Assembly: GCA_028339975.1 (NCBI GenBank)
Contig: JAOLDG010000002.1
Span: forward strand, 72,302 to 136,301
Reading direction: 5' to 3'
Source: Hyphomicrobiales bacterium
Lineage (GTDB): Bacteria > Pseudomonadota > Alphaproteobacteria > MED-G09
Length of the DNA stretch: 64,000 bases
Below are positions 51,850 to 59,040 of the stretch, one piece after another (within the stretch, counting starts at the first letter, position 1; the number at the start of each line of letters is the position of its first letter). Below the pieces are notes generated by a model, which did not search any database, was not told the origin of the DNA, and saw only the letters and a program-made list of their open reading frames with translations. The translations under genes and the position numbers were made by a program.

Positions 51850-54159
51850 ATGACTTCATTTTCTCAAACACTAGAAGAAACACTGCAGAGATCAATTGAC
51901 TTTGCTGCTCAAAATAAACATGAGCATGTTACAATTGAGCATCTTTTATTTTCACTCCTTGACGATAAGGATGCGTATAAAGTTTTAATGGCATCTAATG
52001 TAGAAATTAATCTACTTAAAGATGAATTAATAGAATTTATCAATAAGCAGGAATATTTAATAAGCGGAGAACAGGGCGGTGTTCCAGAACCTACAGCTGG
52101 TTATAGGACTGTTGTAACAAGAGCAGCTATTCACGTTCAGCAATCGGGTGGACAAGAGGTTAATGGAGGGAATGTCCTTGTTGCTATTTTTTCTCAACAA
52201 GAAAGCTACTCAGTTTATTTATTAGAAAAACAAGATATGACTCGTTATGACGCTGTTCAGTTTTTAGCTCATGGAATTAAAAAGAATCAAACTTTTACTT
52301 CTTTTCAATCAGAGCTAAATGATGACCAGAATTCATATGAGGGTGAGGATGAGGATTCCTCCTCCTCAAAGGAAAGTGCTCTCGATTCATTTTGTGAAAA
52401 CCTTAATGAAAAAGCAAAAAAACAGTTAATTGACCCATTAATAGGAAGGTCAACCGAGGTTAATCGTTTAATTCAAATATTAAGTAGGCGAAGGAAAAAT
52501 AACCCCCTCCTAGTAGGTGATCCTGGGGTTGGTAAAACAGCAATAGTCGAGGGTTTAGCTTTTAGAATAATTGAGAAGGATGTTCCTGATGTCATTAGCA
52601 ATACTTTAATATTTTCTCTAGATATGGGCTCTATTCTTGCTGGGACTAGGTACAGGGGTGATTTTGAGGAAAGAATTAAAGCTGTATTAAAGGAAATTGA
52701 GGCTCTTGACGACGCTGTTCTTTTTATCGATGAAATTCACACTGTAATTGGTGCTGGAGCAACTTCTGGCGGCTCTATGGATGCCTCAAACCTCTTAAAG
52801 CCATCCCTTCAAGGACAGCAATTACGATGCATAGGGTCTACGACTTACAAAGAGTACAGGCAATTTTTTGATAAGGATAGGGCTTTATCAAGACGTTTTC
52901 AAAAAATAGATGTCGAAGAGCCAAGTATTCCCGATACAATTAAGATTTTAATGGGTTTAAAATCAAGGTTTGAAGTATTTCACGGTTTAAGGTACTCGAA
53001 TGAAGCTATAAAAACTGCAGTTGAGTTATCTTCTAGGTATATGAGCGATAGAAAACTTCCAGATAAAGCAATTGATGTTATTGATGAGACAGGGGCTTCA
53101 CAAAAACTTAAATCTTTATCGAAGAGAAAAAAAACTATCAATCAAAAAGATATTGAACAAACAATATCCACGATGGCTAGAATTCCTTCTAAGCACATAA
53201 CGAGGGATGACAGTGAAAAACTGAAAGATCTAGACAAGTCATTGAAAAGATTCATATTTGGCCAAGACAATGCTATTGATGAAGTTGTAGCTTCAATTAG
53301 ATTATCCCGTGCAGGATTAAGAGATTTACAAAAACCAATAGGTTCTTACCTCTTTACTGGTCCCACGGGAGTCGGAAAAACTGAGTTAGTTAGGCAACTT
53401 GCTTCCGTATTAAGTATTGAATTACTTAGGTTTGATATGTCTGAATATATGGAGCGTCATACTGTTTCCCGCCTAATTGGGGCACCCCCTGGTTATGTTG
53501 GCTTTGATCAAGGTGGTTTATTAACAGACGGAGTTGACCAGAATCCTTACAGTATTGTTTTGTTAGATGAAATTGAAAAGGCTCATCCCGATATTTTTAA
53601 CATACTTCTTCAAGTAATGGATCATGGGACATTAACAGATCAAAATGGAAGAAAAGTAGACTTTCGAAATACCATCATAATCCTTACAACTAATGCCGGA
53701 GCATCTGAACTTGCAAAACCTGCATTAGGCTTTAACAGGGGTGAAAGAGTTGGTGAGGATACTGATGCAATAGAAAAACTTTTTAATCCAGAGTTTAGAA
53801 ATAGATTGGATTCCATTATTTCTTTTAATTCACTTCCTGACTATGTTATTGAAAAAGTTGTTGAAAAATTTATCCTTGAGTTAGAATCTCAATTGGATAA
53901 TAAAAATGTTTTTATTAATATTTCTAGCGAAGCTGCTAATTGGCTTGGTAAAAAAGGCTATGATCACAATATGGGCGCAAGACCTCTGTCGCGATTAATT
54001 CAAGAGAGAGTTAAAAAACCTATTGCCGAAGAGATACTCTATGGTGTCCTTGAAAAAGGTGGAACTGTTGATGTTTCTTTGAAGAAAGGTGAATTAAACT
54101 TTAAGTATAAGTTATTAAAAAATAAAGATAAAAATAAAAAAGAATTAATAAAGAATTAA
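51850..54159 (+). CDS. clpA: ATP-dependent Clp protease ATPase subunit ClpA
   Basis: A 769-residue two-ring AAA+ unfoldase that feeds ClpP. The N domain (1-150) binds ClpS; the first AAA+ module has GDPGVGKTAIVEGLA and LFIDEIHTVIGAG, the second GPTGVGKTELVRQL and VLLDEIEKAHPD. An acidic serine-rich linker (EGEDEDSSSSKES) separates the N domain from module one. There is no ClpB-type middle domain, and adjacency to clpS supports ClpA. clpP is not in the window. It ends 4 bp before the convergent HIT gene with a lysine-rich tail. Confidence 0.95.
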   Translation: MTSFSQTLEETLQRSIDFAAQNKHEHVTIEHLLFSLLDDKDAYKVLMASNVEINLLKDELIEFINKQEYLISGEQGGVPEPTAGYRTVVTRAAIHVQQSGGQEVNGGNVLVAIFSQQESYSVYLLEKQDMTRYDAVQFLAHGIKKNQTFTSFQSELNDDQNSYEGEDEDSSSSKESALDSFCENLNEKAKKQLIDPLIGRSTEVNRLIQILSRRRKNNPLLVGDPGVGKTAIVEGLAFRIIEKDVPDVISNTLIFSLDMGSILAGTRYRGDFEERIKAVLKEIEALDDAVLFIDEIHTVIGAGATSGGSMDASNLLKPSLQGQQLRCIGSTTYKEYRQFFDKDRALSRRFQKIDVEEPSIPDTIKILMGLKSRFEVFHGLRYSNEAIKTAVELSSRYMSDRKLPDKAIDVIDETGASQKLKSLSKRKKTINQKDIEQTISTMARIPSKHITRDDSEKLKDLDKSLKRFIFGQDNAIDEVVASIRLSRAGLRDLQKPIGSYLFTGPTGVGKTELVRQLASVLSIELLRFDMSEYMERHTVSRLIGAPPGYVGFDQGGLLTDGVDQNPYSIVLLDEIEKAHPDIFNILLQVMDHGTLTDQNGRKVDFRNTIIILTTNAGASELAKPALGFNRGERVGEDTDAIEKLFNPEFRNRLDSIISFNSLPDYVIEKVVEKFILELESQLDNKNVFINISSEAANWLGKKGYDHNMGARPLSRLIQERVKKPIAEEILYGVLEKGGTVDVSLKKGELNFKYKLLKNKDKNKKELIKN

Positions 54160-54163
54160 AATT

Positions 54164-54580
54164 TTAAAAATTATCTATTATTTTTTGCGCCTCTTTTTTT
54201 AATACCTCAGGATCACTTACTTTCGAAGAATGAAACTGATAATTTAGACCTTCAGCCCTTTGTATTATATGAAAGTGAAGATGAAAAACTGTTTGGCCTG
54301 CTTCAGCACCATTTAATTGTAAAATCATAACACCGCTTGGTGAATAAACCTTTTTTATTGATCTAGCAATTTTTTGAGTAGCATCAAGAATATGAGGGAA
54401 GTATTTTGGCGGAAGTTCTAAAAAATCCTTTGTTTTATACTTTGGTATTACGAGAGTATGGCCTGGTGACTGCGGCATTACATCCATAAATGCTAAAATA
54501 AAATCATTTTCTAATACTTTTACACATTCCGCATCACCGCTAAGTATTTTAGAAAATATATTTTGATCATTATAAGACAT
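54164..54580 (-). CDS. HIT family protein
   Basis: A 138-residue histidine-triad nucleotide hydrolase or transferase. The N-terminal IFSKILSGDAECVKVLEND and the catalytic triad region AGQTVFHLHFHIIQR (HxHxHxx) are diagnostic; HTLVIPKYKTKDFLEL is the conserved middle. Such enzymes act on adenosine phosphoramidates or dinucleoside polyphosphates. It starts directly after the FemAB-like gene with no gap, so they are cotranscribed. Confidence 0.92.
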   Translation of the reverse strand: MSYNDQNIFSKILSGDAECVKVLENDFILAFMDVMPQSPGHTLVIPKYKTKDFLELPPKYFPHILDATQKIARSIKKVYSPSGVMILQLNGAEAGQTVFHLHFHIIQRAEGLNYQFHSSKVSDPEVLKKEAQKIIDNF

Positions 54581-55741
54581 TTAATTCTCTTTTTTATATG
54601 GAAGGTAACTTTCTAACATTTTTTTACTTTTTTCAACCTCTCCATCCTCATATTTCAAGTATTGCTCTACGGCATCAGAAAAATTTCTTTCTTTCATCCA
54701 GTGCGCTGAGTAAGTTATCTCAGGAGAGTAACCCCTGGCTATCTTATGAGTACCCTGTGCTCCTGCCTCAACATATTTATATTTATTAGAAATGGCATAT
54801 TCAATTGCTTGATAATAACAAAGTTCAAAGTGAAGGAATTTGTGATCTTCGGTGCAGCCCCAGTTTCTTCCGTAAAGCCTATCTCCGCCAATAAAATTTA
54901 ATGCACCAGCAATATAGTGGTCATTTTTTTTTGCCATTATAAGCAGTAAATTATCTTTCATTGTATCGCCTATAATTTTAAAAAAATCCTTATTTAAATA
55001 AGCCTGTCCCCACTTTCTTATTGTTGTATCAAGGTAAAAATTATAAAAATAATCCCAATGATACTTTTGAATATCCTTACCTTCTATGTGTTCAATTTCA
55101 ATTAAACTTTCTTCAAATGTAGATCTTTCTTTTTTAATATTTTTTCTTTTTCTTGATGTTAAGGTTGATAAAAATTCATCAAAATTTTTGTAATTATTAT
55201 TTTTCCAATGAAATTGCTGATCCTTTCTTGTCAGCCAGCCGAGTTCTTTGAGAATATCAGATTCTTTTTTTGTTAGAAATGTTACATGTGCAGATGATGC
55301 ATTAGTCTTCTTAGTTAGTTTTGATAGTTCATATGAAAGCTCTGAGATAATATTTGTATCTTTCATTCTATCCTTCACTAAAAATCTTCTCCCCGTTACT
55401 GGTGTAAATGGAATTGAGACTTGAATCTTTGGATAATAAGATCCCCCTGATCTTTGATATGCATTCGCCCATTCATGGTCAAATACATACTCGCCATTCG
55501 AATTATTTTTAATAAATGATGGAACGCATCCCAAAAGCTCACCTTTATTGTTTTCAGCCAGAAGATATGTTGAGAACCACCCTGTATCATTGTTGATAGA
55601 TTGACTGACCTCTAGTGCGTTTAAAAATTCATAGCTAACAAAGGGATTATATGGAGAATCATTAGTGTTTGCGCAATTATTCCATTCATTTTTATTGATT
55701 TTGGATAATGATCTTTCAATTTTAAATTTAAAGTTATTCAT
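54581..55741 (-). CDS. FemAB-like GNAT-fold protein (DUF482/COG3146)
   Basis: A 386-residue soluble protein of the alphaproteobacterial and proteobacterial COG3146 family. Recognisable blocks are NPFVSYEFLNALE at the start, YVFDHEWANAYQRSGGSYYPK, IPFTPVTGRRFL, and toward the end YIAGALNFIGGDRLYGRNWGC, CYYQAIEYAI and VEAGAQGTHKIARGYSP. The fold is related to FemAB aminoacyltransferases, so an aminoacyl or peptide transfer role is plausible, but no experimental function is known to me. It lies between RidA-like and HIT genes on the same strand. Confidence 0.82.
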   Translation of the reverse strand: MNNFKFKIERSLSKINKNEWNNCANTNDSPYNPFVSYEFLNALEVSQSINNDTGWFSTYLLAENNKGELLGCVPSFIKNNSNGEYVFDHEWANAYQRSGGSYYPKIQVSIPFTPVTGRRFLVKDRMKDTNIISELSYELSKLTKKTNASSAHVTFLTKKESDILKELGWLTRKDQQFHWKNNNYKNFDEFLSTLTSRKRKNIKKERSTFEESLIEIEHIEGKDIQKYHWDYFYNFYLDTTIRKWGQAYLNKDFFKIIGDTMKDNLLLIMAKKNDHYIAGALNFIGGDRLYGRNWGCTEDHKFLHFELCYYQAIEYAISNKYKYVEAGAQGTHKIARGYSPEITYSAHWMKERNFSDAVEQYLKYEDGEVEKSKKMLESYLPYKKEN

Positions 55742-55749
55742 TAATAATT

Positions 55750-56223
55750 TTAATTATTAATTTCAAAAATAGCATCAATTTCTACAGCCATGCCAAGGGG
55801 TAAAGAATTTGCCCCAACAGCAAATCTTGAATGCCAACCATTTTGCCCAAATATATCAATCATTAGCCTAGAGGCTCCTTCAATGACCATAGCTTGATCT
55901 GTGAATTTATCATCACAATTTACAAAGCCACCTAACTTAATACATTTATTTATCTTGTTTAAGTCCCCGCAAGCAACTTTTGCTTGAGCTAGAATCATCT
56001 CTCCGCACAATCTAGCGGCATTTTGACCTTCCTCAATTGTTAAATCTACACCAACTTTTCCTGTTATCAATTTTCCATTACTGAAGGGGCCTTGCCCAGA
56101 AATGAATAAGAGATTATTTGATAAAGTAAATGGTGAATAACTTGCCACTGGAGCTGCTGGATTTGGCAACCCTATGTTTAGCTTAGTTAATATATCTTCA
56201 ATTTTCTCTGATTTCTCTGACAT
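55750..56223 (-). CDS. RidA/YjgF-YER057c-UK114 family protein
   Basis: A 157-residue Rid-family protein: SPFTLSNNLLFISGQGP, EEGQNAARLCGEMILAQAKVACGDLNKINKCIKLGGFVN (seen in two segments), and HSRFAVGANSLPLGMAVEIDAIFEI at the end. RidA deaminates reactive enamine/imine intermediates of PLP enzymes; the arginine of the last block aligns by eye with the essential RidA arginine, but the longer N-terminus places it in another Rid subgroup whose activity is uncertain. It is followed by the FemAB-like gene 8 bp downstream. Confidence 0.87.
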   Translation of the reverse strand: MSEKSEKIEDILTKLNIGLPNPAAPVASYSPFTLSNNLLFISGQGPFSNGKLITGKVGVDLTIEEGQNAARLCGEMILAQAKVACGDLNKINKCIKLGGFVNCDDKFTDQAMVIEGASRLMIDIFGQNGWHSRFAVGANSLPLGMAVEIDAIFEINN

Positions 56224-56243
56224 TTCTTCCTCGTTTATATTGA

Positions 56244-57521
56244 TTATATTGATCTTCCTTTTTTTATTACACTTTCACCAAATTTATTTCTTATATTATC
56301 AATTGCATATTCAATTTTTGCATTTTTAGTTTTTGAAACATTAATTAAATCATAAAGATCACAGAGACTGGTGTCTTCTAAGTTTGATAGCCCTACGCCA
56401 ATTAATCTATATTTTTCTTTATTATTCTGACTATCTAAAAGCTTTTTTGAATGTTGAAAAATTAATTCTCCTATTTGTGTTGGTTGCTCGATAGTACATG
56501 ATCTTGTTATAAGTTTAAATTCATTTGTTTTTAACTTAAGGGTTATAGTCTGTCCCCCTAATCCCTTGTCTTTTGATCTTTTTGATACTTTTTCGCACAG
56601 AAGCCATAATTTTTTTTCTAGTATTTTTTTATTACCTATATCATTCTCAAATGTAGTTTCATGACTAATACTTTTCATTTGCCTTTGAGGAATAACATTC
56701 CTTAAGTCTTTCCCTTCAGAAAGTGAAAAAATATGAGAACCAATTGATCCATAACGATTAATGATTTCTTTTAGATCAATCTCTCTAATTTGCCCTATGG
56801 TTATTATCCCATCATCATTTAGTTTTCGTTTTAAAACCTTACCAACACCCCATAAAATTTCGACAGGTTGATTTTTTAAAAAATTCTTTGTTTCGTTTAC
56901 TCCTAACACTGAAAAACCTTTTGGTTTATCTAGTTCAGAGCATATTTTTGCTAAAAATTTATTATATGAAAGCCCTATTGATACTGAAATACCTACCTCT
57001 TTAGTTATTTTTTTAGAAAGCTCTGCTAAAAGTTCGGCAGGGATTTTCTTATGTAATTTTCTTGTACCCGATAAATCTAAAAATGCTTCATCCAGAGAAA
57101 TTGGTTCAATTAAAGGGGTTATTTCATTCATTAGAGAGTGTATTTTTTTTGATGCATCTCTATATTTATTTATATTAGGTTTAATTACAATTGCCTTAGG
57201 ACAAAGTTCTAATGCTTTATACATTGGCATAGCAGATCTAACTCCCTTTACCCTGGCCAAGTAACATGCTGTTGATACAACACCTCTTTTTCCTCCGCCA
57301 ATAATAACTTCAGAGTTCTTTAATCTCGGATTGTCTCTTTTTTCGATTGAAGCATAAAATGCATCACAATCAACATGAGCAATGTTTAATTTTTCAATTT
57401 CATCATGATTTATAATTTTTAGTGATTTGCAGTTTTCGCAATATGATATCTTGCTGTTAAATGTTGAAAAGCAGTCTCTGCATAATGATAAAATATTTTG
57501 TTTAGCTTTCTCTTTTTTCAT
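56244..57521 (-). CDS. dinB: DNA polymerase IV with N-terminal zinc-ribbon-like extension
   Basis: A Y-family translesion polymerase of 425 residues. Catalytic residues are in IAHVDCDAFYASIEKRDNP and SLDEAFLDLSG; KPKGFSVLG and the little-finger domain follow. The first 45 residues carry Cys14, Cys17, Cys28 and Cys31 (CRDC and CENC), a likely zinc ribbon seen in some alphaproteobacterial DinB proteins. The gene overlaps the HAD gene upstream by 20 bp. No LexA box was seen before rpmG or the HAD gene, so SOS control is not evident. Confidence 0.93.
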   Translation of the reverse strand: MKKEKAKQNILSLCRDCFSTFNSKISYCENCKSLKIINHDEIEKLNIAHVDCDAFYASIEKRDNPRLKNSEVIIGGGKRGVVSTACYLARVKGVRSAMPMYKALELCPKAIVIKPNINKYRDASKKIHSLMNEITPLIEPISLDEAFLDLSGTRKLHKKIPAELLAELSKKITKEVGISVSIGLSYNKFLAKICSELDKPKGFSVLGVNETKNFLKNQPVEILWGVGKVLKRKLNDDGIITIGQIREIDLKEIINRYGSIGSHIFSLSEGKDLRNVIPQRQMKSISHETTFENDIGNKKILEKKLWLLCEKVSKRSKDKGLGGQTITLKLKTNEFKLITRSCTIEQPTQIGELIFQHSKKLLDSQNNKEKYRLIGVGLSNLEDTSLCDLYDLINVSKTKNAKIEYAIDNIRNKFGESVIKKGRSI

Positions 57522-58080
57522 TTTCCATTAAATACTCTAGAATTAATTTTTCTATCTCGGTCCATTTACTAAGTCTATATTTGATATGTTTTGGTGTCAT
57601 CATTAACTTATCTAATCTGCTATCTTGAACAAAATGTATACAAGTCGAATCTTTATATTCTTTTGAAACTGAGTCTACATTTTGAGGAAGGTCATCTATA
57701 AAAAAAACTGGTGCTAGCATATCATTACAGATTTCTGCTACCACAGGTCCCTTTAATCCACTACTTGTTATAACTGGATAATCCATGTTATTTTTTCTTA
57801 GGGCCTTAATCCTACTGCTCCTTTCTTTTGATGATATATTTGTTAAAATAATAATCTGACATTTTTTTGATAAGTATTTTAAACTTTTTGCAGCACCCTG
57901 GATCGGCATTAAGTGTTCAGTCTCTTCTTTAAAGAATCTGGGCATTAAGTTAGTCATGGTTTCTTCTTTAAGGTATTCATCCGTGCTTATTTTTTTAATA
58001 TTTCCGTTTAATCTTGGCTTTGATAAGTCTAGGTACAAACCATTTTTTAGTAAAAATTTCTCAAATCCAACAAGAAACAT
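57502..58080 (-). CDS. HAD-superfamily hydrolase (shortest frame with a canonical start)
   Basis: The 192 residues from the ATG at 58080 contain a HAD core: motif II in IIILTNISSKER, a lysine in SSGLKGPVV, and the acidic motif IV in VFFIDDLPQNVDSV. The ATG lies after motif I: the frame continues upstream through LIISDADEVLF, which holds the two catalytic aspartates, so the functional protein must start earlier (see the next entry). The substrate is unknown. It overlaps dinB by 20 bp. Without the extension the protein would be inactive. Confidence 0.75.
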   Translation of the reverse strand: MFLVGFEKFLLKNGLYLDLSKPRLNGNIKKISTDEYLKEETMTNLMPRFFKEETEHLMPIQGAAKSLKYLSKKCQIIILTNISSKERSSRIKALRKNNMDYPVITSSGLKGPVVAEICNDMLAPVFFIDDLPQNVDSVSKEYKDSTCIHFVQDSRLDKLMMTPKHIKYRLSKWTEIEKLILEYLMENEKRES

Positions 58081-58209
58081 AAACAGAACTTCATCTGCAT
58101 CAGATATTATTAAAGGTTTGTTTGGATTTATTTTAATAGAATTTATCTGCCTTAAAGTTTCTTCAGAGATAAATTTTTTTTGATTTTTATTTTTTAGGTT
58201 TTTAGGAAT
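58081..58209 (-). other. Upstream coding extension of the HAD gene without ATG, GTG or TTG
   Basis: In the HAD frame, codons between 58209 and 58081 are open and translate to a segment ending NPNKPLIISDADEVLF, clearly HAD motif I. No ATG, GTG or TTG exists before an in-frame stop inside rpmG. ATT at 58209-58207 (touching the rpmG stop), ATA or ATC codons are the only near-cognate upstream candidates besides CTG at 58086, which falls after motif I. The start codon is unresolved. Confidence 0.65.
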
Positions 58210-58376
58210 TATTTTATTTTGCCTTCTTTGAACTCTACATGTTTACGCACTACTGGGTCATATTTTTTTACAACCATTTTATCAGTCATTGTTCGAGAGT
58301 TTTTTTTGGCAACATAGTAATAACCAGTTCCTGCTGTGCTATTAAGTTTAATTTTAATTGTCGCTGCTTTAGCCAT
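58209..58376 (-). CDS. rpmG: 50S ribosomal protein L33
   Basis: A 55-residue protein starting at ATG 58376, reading [20 protein letters not shown] and continuing with the conserved [20 protein letters not shown] and [10 protein letters not shown]. This is L33 of the large subunit, near the exit-site tRNA. It lacks zinc-binding cysteines (the C-minus type). It precedes the HAD gene on the same strand with no spacer, and is downstream of the Nudix gene, a neighbour it often has in alphaproteobacteria. Confidence 0.95.
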   Translation of the reverse strand: MAKAATIKIKLNSTAGTGYYYVAKKNSRTMTDKMVVKKYDPVVRKHVEFKEGKIK

Positions 58377-58426
58377 AATGAATTCCTTATCAACCGGAAA
58401 TTAAGTATTATTACCTTTTAGTCAAG

Positions 58427-59032
58427 TTATTTAATTTCAGTTATTAATCTATGTTCTTGTCTATATCTCCAAAAAACTGGATTACTATTAATTTCATTCC
58501 CTTTATTAATTCTCTTGTCTATTTCTTGAAGAATAAATTCAGTTATATCAAACATTGGAAGCTCTAATCCTTTTTTAATTTCTACATACTCTAGCTTATC
58601 TAGCTCTCCGTTCCCCTTGATTCTTCCAGTAAAGCATTCTGAAGGTGCTACAAAGAATTTTGTATCAAATCTCATATGTCTGGATAATGGAGTTATTGCT
58701 CTTCCGAGAACCCACATTTCCCTAATATCATTGCTAAGTAGCTTTAGATTTGTTTCCTCTTGAGTTTCTCTAATTGCTGTATGTATTAGGGCCTCGCCAA
58801 GCCGAGATTCCGCCCTCAACAGCTTAAGATTTTTGATCATCCTATTATTAATTTTATATTTTTTTAGTGTTGATAAATCATTTTTATCTAATTTTCCGCC
58901 AGGAAAAACCCACATTCCTGGAGCAAAACGAGCTTCATCAGGTCGTTTACCCATTAAAATATGTAGTTTCTTATTTTTAATTTTAGTAATTATTAATGTT
59001 GCTGCCGGCTTTGGTCTAATAATTTTTACCAT
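58427..59032 (-). CDS. NUDIX hydrolase
   Basis: The 201-residue protein has a Nudix fold: PAATLIITKIKNKKLHILMGKR, FAPGMWVFPGGKLDKND, then the Nudix helix as GEALIHTAIRETQEETNL with the REx2EE metal-binding glutamates. An insertion of about 25 residues separates the PGGK strand from the helix, a feature of NUDT7/NUDT8/NUDT19-type acyl-CoA or CoA pyrophosphatases; that similarity is by eye only. It lies between topA and rpmG, 8 bp after topA on the other side of the coding direction, all on the minus strand. Confidence 0.87.
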   Translation of the reverse strand: MVKIIRPKPAATLIITKIKNKKLHILMGKRPDEARFAPGMWVFPGGKLDKNDLSTLKKYKINNRMIKNLKLLRAESRLGEALIHTAIRETQEETNLKLLSNDIREMWVLGRAITPLSRHMRFDTKFFVAPSECFTGRIKGNGELDKLEYVEIKKGLELPMFDITEFILQEIDKRINKGNEINSNPVFWRYRQEHRLITEIK

Positions 59033-59040
59033 ATTGATAA

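Noticed and set aside
58239-58421. 60-codon + strand frame in the dinB-nudix interval
   Set aside because: It is the antisense shadow of rpmG, which is clearly coding on the minus strand.
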